Program-made: the position numbers and the translations under genes
Shown: positions 24,504 to 32,699 of the stretch, piece by piece
Position numbering within the stretch: the stretch's first letter is position 1
Layout: each line of letters opens with the position of its first letter
Assembly: GCA_028710685.1 (NCBI GenBank)
Contig: JAQTTQ010000005.1
Coordinates: 1 to 44,036, forward strand
Length of the DNA: 44,036 nt
Reading direction: 5' to 3'
Origin: Candidatus Omnitrophota bacterium
GTDB lineage: Bacteria; Omnitrophota; Gorgyraeia; Gygaellales; Profunditerraquicolaceae
Notes under the pieces: generated by a model
Databases searched by the model: none
The model's input: the letters and a program-made list of their open reading frames with translations, nothing else
What the model was told of the DNA's origin: nothing

Positions 24504-25517
24504 CTAATAAGGGAAGGCTCCCGGTATAACACTTTGGCAATAAGGACATTTACCAACCTTCACATTATACTCCTTAATTTTAAAACCGTCGCGCTTAATT
24601 AATGGTTTTGCGCAAGAAGGGCAAAGGGTATCACTACCCCATCCGTAGACGTTTCCCGCGTAAACAAAATTAAGCCCGGCCTCTGTACCAATCCCCCGCG
24701 CTTCTCTAAGTATCTCCTCTGGCGTAGAGGGATACTCATTCAGCTTATAAGCCGGATGGAAACGGGAGACATGCCAGGGTATATTCCTATCGAGCCCAGA
24801 GATAAAACCCGCTAATGCCTTCAGCTCATCCTTAGAATCATTGACCCCGGGTATAACCAGGGTAGTAATTTCAACCCAGACACCCAATTCTTTCATCAGC
24901 TTTATAGTCTCCAGCACAGGAGAGAGCGAGGCAGAGCAATATTTCTCATAAGAAGAATCCTGGAAGAATTTTAAATCGACATTTGCGGCGTCCAAATAAG
25001 GAGAGATCTCCTTAAGACAATCTTGGGACATATATCCGTTAGTGACAAAAACATTGTGCAATGAACGGGATTTAGCTAATCTTGCCGTATCATAAGCATA
25101 CTCAAAGAAAACAGTCGGCTCGGTATAGGTGTAGGATATGCTCTGGCAATCATTTCTTAACGCCTCCTCAACTATATCCTCGGGGGCAAACTCATCTTCG
25201 GCCAAGGAAGCGCTACCTTGAGATTGCCTTTGTGAAATTTCCCAATTCTGGCAGAAACTGCATTTAAAATTGCAGCCAGCCGAGGCTACGGAGAAACTCT
25301 TTGAACCTGGAAGAAAATGGTAGAGAGGTTTCTTCTCTATGGGGTCAACGTTGGCCGCTACGACATTACCGTAAGAATAGGTAAAAAGGGTTCCTTTGAA
25401 ATTTACCCTTACCCCGCATATTCCAGATTTATTATCCTTGATCATGCATTCATGGGCGCACAAATGGCAATGTACAGTTTTATCGGACAACTTTTCGTAA
25501 AAAAGTGCTTCTCTCAT
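24504..25517 (-). CDS. AmrS-type radical SAM enzyme (AmmeMemoRadiSam family)
   Basis: 337 aa. An N-terminal cysteine motif CHLCAHECMI..GICGVR (17-36) precedes the radical SAM triad C82, C86, C89 in GCNFKCSFCQNWEISQ. A C-terminal zinc-ribbon-like pair, CPSCAKPL and CPYCQSV, lies near 299-329. This is the pyruvate-formate-lyase-activase-like protein usually grouped with MEMO1 and AMMECR1 homologues; neither partner is in the window. Its true substrate is not known in general. It sits at the head of the phosphatase, aminotransferase and arginase-like genes. Confidence 0.9.
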   Translation of the reverse strand: MREALFYEKLSDKTVHCHLCAHECMIKDNKSGICGVRVNFKGTLFTYSYGNVVAANVDPIEKKPLYHFLPGSKSFSVASAGCNFKCSFCQNWEISQRQSQGSASLAEDEFAPEDIVEEALRNDCQSISYTYTEPTVFFEYAYDTARLAKSRSLHNVFVTNGYMSQDCLKEISPYLDAANVDLKFFQDSSYEKYCSASLSPVLETIKLMKELGVWVEITTLVIPGVNDSKDELKALAGFISGLDRNIPWHVSRFHPAYKLNEYPSTPEEILREARGIGTEAGLNFVYAGNVYGWGSDTLCPSCAKPLIKRDGFKIKEYNVKVGKCPYCQSVIPGAFPY

Positions 25518-25541
25518 ATTATTTAACTTATATTAATAAAA

Positions 25542-26540
25542 TTACAGCCGTAAGCCCGCAAGGTCACCCTCTCCAAGAGGGTTAACGCTTAAGGATAGGC
25601 CCTTTTTATCGGGGACATGCCTGCAGGATATCTTAACCGCATCTTCGCGTAAATCATAATAACGGCAGGCTATTCTCCCGGAAAGCATTATCTGCTCTTC
25701 GCTAAAATCACCTACGCCTAAACAAACCGGACCGGCTGCATTCTCCTCGGTTAGAAACAAATAATCGCCCGCCGCAGCCCTCTCTTCTAAATATTTATTC
25801 TCTTTTTCGTTACGGCCGACAATAAACTTTGTGTTCTCTCCGATCCTAAAATGCCTGCCTATCTTCAATAGCTCTATATTCCGCAAGCTTAACTCTTCGT
25901 GCCGGATAAGATCCTTAAGCCTTACGGAAAACTGCCGGTCAGTCAATAAACACCCTCCGGAAGCATTAGGATAACCCGAAATACCAAATCTTTTAGCAAG
26001 ATCAATCTGCATCCTGCGGGAACGCCCAGAGATATTAAACAATTTATCCCGGTCCACCCAACCCTCTGCCTCAGGTATGGTAGGAATTAAGTTCTTGGCG
26101 GAAAGCGGGCGAAGCAATAAACCTTTAAGCCCGGCATCTGCCTCTATTCTACTAAGCGCCTGTTTATGCTGCGACATTGGCCTTTGGCCTAAAACCTCTC
26201 CGGTGACGATAAACTTAGCGCAGAACTCTTGCATTAGCTCTTTCGACTTCAAAAGCATAAGTATCTTGCAATCGATGCAAGGATTCATATGAGTGCCAAA
26301 CCCATATCTGGGATTTAATAACATTTCAATAAAATCCTTATTCACATCCGCCACCCTTAGCTCTTCCCCCAGGGTATTCTTGGTGAATTCAACCAGGCCC
26401 ATGCCGTTATAAGAATGCGGATTAACATGAGAAAAGGGGACCCTGAAATTTAAAGGAATGATACCTATGCCCTGATCTTTAATTATCTTTGCGGCAAGAA
26501 TACTATCTAAACCACCAGAAATCAAAACAATGGCTTTCAT
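25542..26540 (-). CDS. PP-loop tRNA-thiolation-like protein (ThiI/MnmA-related)
   Basis: 332 aa. The ATP pyrophosphatase loop SGGLDS is at 8-13, followed by conserved cysteines C88 and C91 (NPCIDCK) and C197 (SGGCLLT), matching the cysteine pair that thiolases use to activate and transfer sulfur. TGEVLGQRPMSQH near 113-125 is also typical. The C-terminal about 120 residues resemble an NFACT-R-type RNA-binding domain. There is no THUMP or rhodanese domain, so it is not a full ThiI. Likely role: 2- or 4-thiouridine formation in tRNA, with sulfur from a desulfurase such as the one at 1477-2640. Confidence 0.82.
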   Translation of the reverse strand: MKAIVLISGGLDSILAAKIIKDQGIGIIPLNFRVPFSHVNPHSYNGMGLVEFTKNTLGEELRVADVNKDFIEMLLNPRYGFGTHMNPCIDCKILMLLKSKELMQEFCAKFIVTGEVLGQRPMSQHKQALSRIEADAGLKGLLLRPLSAKNLIPTIPEAEGWVDRDKLFNISGRSRRMQIDLAKRFGISGYPNASGGCLLTDRQFSVRLKDLIRHEELSLRNIELLKIGRHFRIGENTKFIVGRNEKENKYLEERAAAGDYLFLTEENAAGPVCLGVGDFSEEQIMLSGRIACRYYDLREDAVKISCRHVPDKKGLSLSVNPLGEGDLAGLRL

Positions 26541-26588
26541 CTATTCAAGTTGCGGCGGATAAATGCAGTAAATTAATAAAACCCTTTC

Positions 26589-26669
26589 TCAACCGAGGTT
26601 TGGCCTTCTCCCCTTATTCGCTTTCTTGGAACGCCAATTAAGTTTTCCCCTGCGCTTACGTTTTCCCAT
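26589..26669 (-). CDS. 26-aa highly basic small protein
   Basis: ATG at 26669, 8 nt after a perfect AGGAGG, opens a 26-codon frame starting MGKRKRRGKLNWRSKKANKG; 12 residues are Lys or Arg and it ends RRPNLG. An in-frame ATG lies 2 codons earlier. The ribosome site sits inside the end of the lipoprotein gene, which it overlaps by 14 nt. The composition and MGK..RRGK start recall small ribosomal proteins such as bTHX, but I cannot confirm that. A binding role on rRNA or another nucleic acid is likely if it is expressed. Confidence 0.65.
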   Translation of the reverse strand: MGKRKRRGKLNWRSKKANKGRRPNLG

Positions 26670-27351
26670 CCTCATTACCTCCTTTATAATACTGCGCTGG
26701 AACTTTCTGAATAATATATTTAACTGCCTCCAGCATGCATTGATTAATTGCCTCTTCCATAGATGTTCCTGTATATAAGGCCAGCCCCTGACCTATCTTC
26801 TTCTCTTCCCGGTGCCCTTCCGCAGGGCTATATCCTCCAGCTGCCTGCCCGCTGATACGCTCTGAGAACAGAACCTTAGAGGTAGCTGAATCTACGATAC
26901 GTATATCCAAGGTTATATAAGACCTATTGATACTTGGGCCCAGAAGGCTGTATAACGAACCGCTAGCTGCACTTCCCGCGCCTCCCACCCCAGATTTCCC
27001 CCCGGATCCGTAAGGCTCAAAATCCAAAAGCCGGGTAGCAATAATCAAGCCTGAAGGTTTATCGCTAGCGTCCTTAGGCAAACTCACCAACTCAAAACGC
27101 TGGCTTTTTTCAAGACCGGCTAGCAAAAGGTCCCGCAAGTTTGAGCTGATATCCACCGTAGCCTTGGCCGTCATAACCTCAAAATCGGCAACTAGTACTT
27201 TTGCCTTAGGCCCGGAATACGGCGGAAAAAATGCACTGCTTATAAAATCATCTACAAACTCTATAGGCTTATTAATTAATGCGCATCCCGTCAGGGAAAA
27301 GAATGTAATCCCTAAAACAAAAAATGATAAATAAGGTTTACTCTTGGTCAT
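26656..27351 (-). CDS. CsgG-like outer-membrane lipoprotein
   Basis: 231 aa. A lipoprotein signal peptide with lipobox LTGC gives a lipidated C23. The body has a CsgG/HfaB/LpoB-like pattern: KVLVADFEVMTAKATVDISSN near 50-70, LRDLLLAGLEKSQRFELV near 71-88, LDIRIVDSATSKVLFSERISGQA near 148-170 and a C-terminal AINQCMLEAVKYIIQKVP helix. Family members form secretion channels or periplasmic assembly factors. No curli or holdfast genes are adjacent. It follows the ion transporter gene by 20 nt. Confidence 0.8.
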   Translation of the reverse strand: MTKSKPYLSFFVLGITFFSLTGCALINKPIEFVDDFISSAFFPPYSGPKAKVLVADFEVMTAKATVDISSNLRDLLLAGLEKSQRFELVSLPKDASDKPSGLIIATRLLDFEPYGSGGKSGVGGAGSAASGSLYSLLGPSINRSYITLDIRIVDSATSKVLFSERISGQAAGGYSPAEGHREEKKIGQGLALYTGTSMEEAINQCMLEAVKYIIQKVPAQYYKGGNEDGKT

Positions 27352-27371
27352 TTAAGGCTCAATTCTGGATC

Positions 27372-28763
27372 TTATCTGTAAAAAGGTATAAATGTAAGTG
27401 CTGCCCAAACAATACAGGTAGTAATCAGCCCGACGCTTAAACCAACCCAAAACCAACTAAAGAAAGTCATGCGGATATTTCTCTCTTTCTCTAGTATTCC
27501 CAAAGCTACAATATTAGCGGTTGAACCTATCAGGGTTATGTTTCCTCCGAGGCAGCCGCCAAAAAGCAGCGCCCACCAGAGCGATTGCGTGGTGATATTT
27601 ATTGCCTGAAAACCCTGCAAAACCGGTATAAAGGCAGCTACTAAGACTACATTATCGAGCATACTGGATCCCAGCGCGCTTATCCAAAGAATTACACTGG
27701 TCAGCACGCTTATATTATCTCCGGTTAATTGAACAAGTTTATCTGCGATAAAAACAGTTGTATTGGTATATTTCAGCGTTCCGGCCTGGACAAACAAAAG
27801 CAGAAAGAAAATCAAGGTCCACCATTCCACGTCTTTTTCAATATATTTTCTGGCCTTGTTTCTTTTCCAAACCATAATTAGCCCGCTGGAGATAAGCGGG
27901 ACCGCTACAAGTACGGTATTTGATGCCAAACCCAAGGCAACCTCTATACGGTGATGCAGGGATATAAAAATTAGGGTTAAAAAGAAAATAAGCATATTAA
28001 TCTTCAGCCTCTTATCCGCAGGTACAGAGATAAGTTTGGTGAGTATCTCGTTAGCCCCGAACTCTTTAATATTCTTATCCAGTAGGGCTATCGGTTTCCG
28101 ATACCAGAAAACAAGCATTGCCGAAGTGACCAAAAGACAAAGGGCAGCTATAGGCATAGCCTTAACGATAAAATCCTCAAAGGTGAGCCCTGACTTACTG
28201 GCGATAAGTATACCTATAGGGTTTCCTAAGACTGTTGCCGCCGAGCCGATGTTAGTGCTTAAAACAGAAATAATAATAAAGGGCGTTGGGTTAACTTCGA
28301 AATAATCGCACACCTCCAATACTGCCGCCACCATGAATATTATAGAGGTAACTTCATCAACTGCCCCGGCAAAGATCCCCGACAACACCGCAACGATAAA
28401 AACGAATCTTTTCCCTGTCAATCGAGGGATCCTCAAAATAACGCTGACTATCCAGGCGAAAACTCCGGAATCCTTAAGCCTGCCCATGATAACCATCATG
28501 CCGATAAGAAATAATATAACCTCTAGGGAGGAGAATATAAGCAAATGCTCTATGTCGATAGTTTTAGTGATAAGGAGCACCGCCGTACCTACAAAAGCAA
28601 AACTGAGGCGAAAATCCCAGAAGAACAAGGTGCCTAAAATCGACATGGAAAATATGGCTATTGACAAGGCCTGCTGGGCATTCATGCCTATCTTATTTGC
28701 GAATACCCACAAAGAAAATGATATTAATAAGAGTATCCCCAGCCTTAACGCTATGTTCTTCAT
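27372..28763 (-). CDS. CitMHS/NhaD/ArsB-superfamily ion transporter
   Basis: 463 aa, about 12 hydrophobic segments with two family hairpins: GAVDEVTSIIFMVAAVLEV near 132 and SSMLDNVVLVAAFIPVL near 367, and the loops SAATVLGNPIGI and GGNITLIGSTANIVALG. It belongs to the same superfamily as the transporter at 15922-17190 but is clearly a different paralogue. Ions or dicarboxylates are possible substrates. It lies 33 nt after bioY, probably in the same transcript. Confidence 0.87.
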   Translation of the reverse strand: MKNIALRLGILLLISFSLWVFANKIGMNAQQALSIAIFSMSILGTLFFWDFRLSFAFVGTAVLLITKTIDIEHLLIFSSLEVILFLIGMMVIMGRLKDSGVFAWIVSVILRIPRLTGKRFVFIVAVLSGIFAGAVDEVTSIIFMVAAVLEVCDYFEVNPTPFIIISVLSTNIGSAATVLGNPIGILIASKSGLTFEDFIVKAMPIAALCLLVTSAMLVFWYRKPIALLDKNIKEFGANEILTKLISVPADKRLKINMLIFFLTLIFISLHHRIEVALGLASNTVLVAVPLISSGLIMVWKRNKARKYIEKDVEWWTLIFFLLLFVQAGTLKYTNTTVFIADKLVQLTGDNISVLTSVILWISALGSSMLDNVVLVAAFIPVLQGFQAINITTQSLWWALLFGGCLGGNITLIGSTANIVALGILEKERNIRMTFFSWFWVGLSVGLITTCIVWAALTFIPFYR

Positions 28764-28796
28764 TTTTATTTTAATTTTATCTTATAGACCGGCTAT

Positions 28797-29363
28797 CTAT
28801 AGGATTGATTTTATCCGCGGCTTAAGCTTCCAGAATAAGAATGCAGCCAAAACTGACTTGGCTATATCACCGGGGAAAAAAGGGACAAAGCCCAGAAAAA
28901 GCGATTTTGTCCAGGAAAGATGCAACGATATCTTAAGCCAGGCAACACCGCATAATAAAAGCAGAATACTAGCTAAACAGAAAATACCTGCAATCATTAA
29001 GATATTCTCCTTGGCATGTTTAATAAATCTTGCGATAAAAATAGTGGCGGCAAGAAAACCGAAGAAATAACCAGCAGTAGGTCCGATAAGATAAACTGCC
29101 CCGGCATAAGTACCGGTAAATATGGGAAGCCCGATAAAGCCCAGGAATATATAAGCAAATTGAGTAAATAAGCCTAAACGTGCCCCTAAAAAAGCGGCCG
29201 AGAGCAGGACAAAGAAAGTTTGCATTGTTAAGGGGACAGGGGTAAAAGGAAGCTGGATACGGACAAAGGCCCCCAAGCTTATTGTAACTATAAAAAACAA
29301 CGACACTAACGCCCTGGAAATACTCCGGTTTAAAACGATTTCTTTACTTAATATAGACTCCAT
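28797..29363 (-). CDS. bioY: Biotin transporter substrate-binding protein BioY
   Basis: 188 aa, six hydrophobic helices, with the BioY signatures FVRIQLPFTPVPLTMQTFFV near 28-47, FLGARLGLFTQF near 59 and GPTAGYFFGFLAA near 90-102. BioY is the S-component of an ECF transporter and binds biotin; no energy-coupling genes are next to it, and some BioY proteins work with a shared module or alone. The gene has its own promoter with a perfect -10 box and an AAGGAGAGG ribosome site. Together with birA it indicates biotin uptake and attachment; no biosynthesis genes are in the window. Confidence 0.95.
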   Translation of the reverse strand: MESILSKEIVLNRSISRALVSLFFIVTISLGAFVRIQLPFTPVPLTMQTFFVLLSAAFLGARLGLFTQFAYIFLGFIGLPIFTGTYAGAVYLIGPTAGYFFGFLAATIFIARFIKHAKENILMIAGIFCLASILLLLCGVAWLKISLHLSWTKSLFLGFVPFFPGDIAKSVLAAFLFWKLKPRIKSIL

Positions 29364-29399
29364 ACCCTCTCCTTAATCTTAAAGATCCATAATGTTATA

Positions 29400-29427
29400 A
29401 TTATACCTTAAAATAATGAAATGTAAA
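29400..29427 (-). promoter_or_regulatory. bioY promoter
   Basis: Minus-strand -35 TTTACA (29427-29422), 16-nt spacer, -10 TATAAT (29405-29400), 37 nt before the bioY ATG. No classical BirA dyad is visible around it. Confidence 0.65.
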
Positions 29428-29462
29428 TAAAAAGGGGCAAGAATTATTTTCTCGCCCCTTTT
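29424..29462 (-). terminator. Intrinsic terminator of the PIG-L-acyltransferase operon
   Basis: On the minus strand AAAAGGGGC pairs with GCCCCTTTT (29462-29454 with 29438-29430), extended by three pairs that include a G-U, around a short loop, and is followed by a T-rich tail (TTTTATTT). It lies 25 nt after the last gene of the operon. The A-run on the other side means it could also act on plus-strand transcripts. Confidence 0.85.
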
Positions 29463-29486
29463 CTTGGTTTTAAAGCTATTTTTGTA

Positions 29487-29705
29487 TTATTCTTTAGCTA
29501 TTGCTAAAGTGATGATCCCGGCCAAAATTAAAAACAGGCCCACGGACCCTTTAATAATCATCAAAAGTGCAGGCCACCATCTTAAGATTGCAGCAGCTCC
29601 TAGCCCTAAGAAGACCAGCCCTAAGATAACCTTTAAGATCGTAGAAACAACTTTCTTGCCCTGTACACAACTGCATTTTTCTTCCTTCTTGATTTCCTCT
29701 GCCAT
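29487..29705 (-). CDS. 72-aa small membrane protein
   Basis: 72 aa with a charged N-terminus that includes CSC (MAEEIKKEEKCSCVQGKK) and two hydrophobic segments, about 20-42 and 48-68. No family is recognised. It is the last gene of an envelope operon, 12 nt after the acyltransferase, with the terminator directly downstream, and has a good GGAGG ribosome site. The cytoplasmic CSC could bind a metal, which is only a suggestion. Confidence 0.8.
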   Translation of the reverse strand: MAEEIKKEEKCSCVQGKKVVSTILKVILGLVFLGLGAAAILRWWPALLMIIKGSVGLFLILAGIITLAIAKE

Positions 29706-29717
29706 TTTACACCTCCC

Positions 29718-30629
29718 TTAACTTGGTTGACTCTTCCACCTGCGGTGGATCCAACCCCATTCCGCAGGATATTTGCGTATATAGGTTTCAATAATATCGG
29801 TCAATTTCTGTATATTAATAAGTACCGTTTCTTGTGAATCGCCTCCCTCCTGTAAATCCAAAGCAGGCTCAAAGACTATTTTATGCCGGTCATCTTTCTG
29901 CCTTAAAATGAAACAGGGGATAAGTGCCGCATCGGTGCGCTGCGCAAAGATCACCGGTCCGGTGGCCGTAGCTGCTTTCCTGCCGAAGAAATTGACAAAA
30001 ACTCCGGCAGTCCCAAAATTCTGGTCAATGGGAATAAAAACTAATTCGTTATTACGCAAGGAGAGTATTGTATTATTAACGCAGAGATTTCGCGGCTGGC
30101 TGTAGATAGTCTTAACCCCGAATTTTTCCCTTTTCTCTAGAAAAACTTTCTCTACCCTTGAGTCCCTCATCGGACGCATAATGCCTGCGGTCTTATACCC
30201 CTCTACCGCTAACCTGCCTAACAAAAGCGGGAAATTGCCGAAATGAGCGCTTACTAATATAACTCCCTTTTTTCTGGATAAGGCCTTATCCAGGTTATCC
30301 CTACCGATTATATCCACCCTATCCTTCAAAAGCTGAGGCTTGTCCATAAGAAACATGAGCTCAACTGCTGATTTAGCGATATAATCAAAACATAGCCTGA
30401 CTATCCCGTCCAGCTCTGCTTTGCTTTTTTCCTGCCCGAAGGCGGTCCTTAAGCTGTCGAAGGCAATATTCTTCTGCTTCTTGGCAAAAGAGTAGGCCAA
30501 CGAACTGATCATCTTGGCAAAGCGATAGAGAAACCTCGCCGGCGTAATTTTTATTATCAAAGAGCAGATATGTAGACCTAGCCACCCTATAAGACGACTA
30601 AAGCTTTTCTTAATTTTCTTTAAATCCAT
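29718..30629 (-). CDS. Lysophospholipid/lipid A acyltransferase, HtrB/LpxL family
   Basis: 303 aa with an N-terminal hydrophobic stretch and the LPLAT fold: VSAHFGNFPLL (H129) near 127-137, GIMRPMRDSRVEKVFLE, FIPIDQNFGTAGVFVNFFGR and C-terminal YPAEWGWIHRRWK, the classic HtrB ending. The usual H(X)4E motif reads HFGNFP, so the acidic partner at position 134 is proline. It would acylate lipid A or another glycolipid at the inner membrane. It lies in an operon with a PIG-L deacetylase, which fits envelope lipid or glycan modification. Confidence 0.88.
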   Translation of the reverse strand: MDLKKIKKSFSRLIGWLGLHICSLIIKITPARFLYRFAKMISSLAYSFAKKQKNIAFDSLRTAFGQEKSKAELDGIVRLCFDYIAKSAVELMFLMDKPQLLKDRVDIIGRDNLDKALSRKKGVILVSAHFGNFPLLLGRLAVEGYKTAGIMRPMRDSRVEKVFLEKREKFGVKTIYSQPRNLCVNNTILSLRNNELVFIPIDQNFGTAGVFVNFFGRKAATATGPVIFAQRTDAALIPCFILRQKDDRHKIVFEPALDLQEGGDSQETVLINIQKLTDIIETYIRKYPAEWGWIHRRWKSQPS

Positions 30630-30674
30630 TTATGTGAAAATTATACCAGAATTAATTTTAACTTACAATAAGAA

Positions 30675-31160
30675 TTATAACTTATAGCCTATTTTACGCA
30701 AGAAATTCTTTCTCCAAGAGATATCCGCCTCTCCTTCCTCCCCCTTAGGCGCAAAACCGTCAACCACGCCTAAAATAGCGCATCCTTCCTCGGTTTGGGC
30801 AACGACAACCTTAACCGGATTGGCAGTAGCACAATATATACTGCATACCTCAGGAACATTTTTGATCGCGTTTAAAACATTAATCGGGTAAGCATTTTTC
30901 AGTAAAATTATAAAACTATGCCCCGCCCTTATATTAAGGCAATTCTCTACGGCTAAATCCTTGAGCAACTTATCATTACCGTGGGACCTCACTTTACAGG
31001 CGCCGCTTGCCTCGGCAAAGGCGAGAGCGAATTCTATCCCTGGGACGCTATTAAATAAGGCCTCATAAAGGTCTTCCGCTGTCTTTATAAAGTGGCTCTG
31101 CCCTATGATAATGTTTACTTCTTCGGGCTTCTTAATTTCAACTAATTTTAATTCTAACAT
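30675..31160 (-). CDS. Adenosine-specific kinase-like protein (COG1839)
   Basis: 161 aa, full length for COG1839, known from archaea as an adenosine-specific kinase with a novel fold. Family stretches include EEVNIIIGQSHFIKTAEDLYEAL near 13-36, GIEFALAFAEASG near 41-53, NIRAGHSFIILL and the C-terminal ISWRKNFLRKIGYKL. It is coupled (13 nt) to the PIG-L gene and 45 nt before the acyltransferase, so an adenosine-only role is not obvious from context. The name comes from family similarity only. Confidence 0.85.
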   Translation of the reverse strand: MLELKLVEIKKPEEVNIIIGQSHFIKTAEDLYEALFNSVPGIEFALAFAEASGACKVRSHGNDKLLKDLAVENCLNIRAGHSFIILLKNAYPINVLNAIKNVPEVCSIYCATANPVKVVVAQTEEGCAILGVVDGFAPKGEEGEADISWRKNFLRKIGYKL

Positions 31161-31173
31161 ATCTCCTCCCTTG

Positions 31174-32595
31174 CTAATTTATATTAATTCTCCTGAAGCC
31201 GGTTGCATAGATAGGGGAATCACCGCCTTCATCACGCCCTATATAAGACCTTACGGAAGCTAAAATAAAATCGGGCGAACCTAATTCTTTCAGGGGAATC
31301 TTAAGGGTCAAGGCCTTAGGGACTAAGTTTAAATAAATGCCGCTAGCATTGATCAATCTCTTCCCATCTAGCACCCTGAAGTTTTTATGCTTAGTAATAA
31401 TCCGCATCTTGGGCATGTTAGCAAAGGGCACACTATAATTATAGCCGAATAAATACACTATCGTTGAGAACCTATATACAATATCCTCGGGTTTCTCTAT
31501 CATTATAATTAAATCATCCTCCAAGACGGCATAGCTAACCCTACCCTTACTGGCTAAAGAAATATTCTCTGCATAGTTGCCTTCAAGGTTAATATCCGGG
31601 AACATCTTGGAAGAGCCAAAAAAGGAAATTAGTTTTTCATTTAACTTAGCCTGATGGTTTAAATTTATAGCGGGATAATCCCCAAAAAGTTCATTCTTAC
31701 GCGCAAAGGCCAGAAGGTAAAAGGCGCTTGACTGAGTCTGGCTCCTATAACAAAGTATTGCCTTCTTTTTATTATCCAGCTGTTGGGCAGTAAGGTCAAA
31801 ACTTAACCACTTTATATCGGAATCTGAGAAACTTTTAGGGGGAGTTAACTTAAGATCGGGATGATAATGCCGCGGCAACGGCCAACCGCTATGGTGCACC
31901 AGATACGGATAAATCTTAGGGTAAGCTATCTCTTCTTTAAGTTGAGCCAGCGCTATTTGCAAAAACAAATAGAGGGATTTATGGTCGACGTTAACATCCG
32001 CAGAATGGGAGACAAATATTTTATCCGGACGATAAGCCAAGATAACCTTTTTCAAATCCTTAAGGATATTCTCCCCAAGGTAAGGGGCCTTAAAAGAAGG
32101 GCTATCAGCGTAGGGGACATGGGAGATCCTGGTTAAAAGAGAACGAAATGGTTTATCCGTATTCCAGAACCTGGTAAACATACTAAAGGTACCAAAATCA
32201 GGGTAGCCTAAGAATATAAGGTCATCCTCCTTAAGCCCCAATAGCTGCATCGCTTCAATTGACTCTTTACGTCGCAGTTGCCCTAAGGCTATAAACTCAT
32301 TTTTTTTAAGAACGATCCTCTTCTTATATACGATAAAGGCAAATTGATTATGTTCGCCGTTAGTTAAATAAACAATCTTAACCTTAGCCCCCTTAAGAAT
32401 AGCCTCCTGTATCACGCCTGCACAGGCTATCGCTTCGTCATCCGGATGCGGCGCAAGTATAAGCACCCGCTCTCCCTCCTTGAAGGAGCCTAGCTGCTGA
32501 AAATCCTGCGCAGATAAACGGACGGATAAAAACAGGCATAATACAAGGGAAAAAACAAAAATATTCGATATTCTTTGCCGGTGGAATGCCATCAT
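31174..32595 (-). CDS. Exported PIG-L-family deacetylase with C-terminal extension
   Basis: 473 aa. A Sec signal peptide (1-30, ending LSAQ) leads to a PIG-L/LmbE domain with zinc motif APHPDDEAIACAG (H50, D52, D53) and the later SHSADVNVDHKSL. These enzymes remove N-acetyl groups from sugars. The last 180 residues (from about 290) have no recognised domain and look beta-rich. The export signal means it acts outside the inner membrane, perhaps on a glycan or glycolipid. First gene of its operon, with a perfect promoter and AGAGG ribosome site. Confidence 0.88.
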   Translation of the reverse strand: MMAFHRQRISNIFVFSLVLCLFLSVRLSAQDFQQLGSFKEGERVLILAPHPDDEAIACAGVIQEAILKGAKVKIVYLTNGEHNQFAFIVYKKRIVLKKNEFIALGQLRRKESIEAMQLLGLKEDDLIFLGYPDFGTFSMFTRFWNTDKPFRSLLTRISHVPYADSPSFKAPYLGENILKDLKKVILAYRPDKIFVSHSADVNVDHKSLYLFLQIALAQLKEEIAYPKIYPYLVHHSGWPLPRHYHPDLKLTPPKSFSDSDIKWLSFDLTAQQLDNKKKAILCYRSQTQSSAFYLLAFARKNELFGDYPAINLNHQAKLNEKLISFFGSSKMFPDINLEGNYAENISLASKGRVSYAVLEDDLIIMIEKPEDIVYRFSTIVYLFGYNYSVPFANMPKMRIITKHKNFRVLDGKRLINASGIYLNLVPKALTLKIPLKELGSPDFILASVRSYIGRDEGGDSPIYATGFRRININ

Positions 32596-32613
32596 AAACC
32601 TCTTTTTGCCATC

Positions 32614-32641
32614 ATTATATTAGCCTCAATACAGCTGTCAA
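32614..32641 (-). promoter_or_regulatory. Promoter of the PIG-L operon
   Basis: Minus-strand -35 TTGACA (32641-32636), 16-nt spacer, -10 TATAAT (32619-32614), both perfect consensus; 18 nt separate the -10 box from the start, including an AGAGG ribosome site. Confidence 0.8.
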
Positions 32642-32664
32642 CATCTTTATTGGAGCAAAATAAC

Positions 32665-32693
32665 TTGCAATACTAAGAATATGTACTTAAAAT
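32665..32693 (+). promoter_or_regulatory. Promoter of the CDF transporter gene
   Basis: -35 TTGCAA (32665-32670), 17-nt spacer, -10 TAAAAT (32688-32693). The expected start site, 7 nt after the -10, is the A of the ATG at 32700, so the mRNA may be leaderless. Confidence 0.65.
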
Positions 32694-32699
32694 ATGTTT

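Noticed and set aside
28333-29070. 245-codon plus-strand open frame
   Set aside because: It lies antisense to the ion transporter and bioY, whose minus-strand frames show clear family motifs; the antisense product has no recognisable domain.
29396-29405. TATAATTATA palindrome at the bioY promoter, shared with the Rrf2-cysK promoter
   Set aside because: It contains the -10 box itself and is AT-rich, so chance sharing is likely; not proposed as a common operator.
29424-29462. BirA operator or riboswitch upstream of bioY
   Set aside because: The inverted repeat there is better explained as the terminator of the upstream operon; no BirA-box dyad was found.
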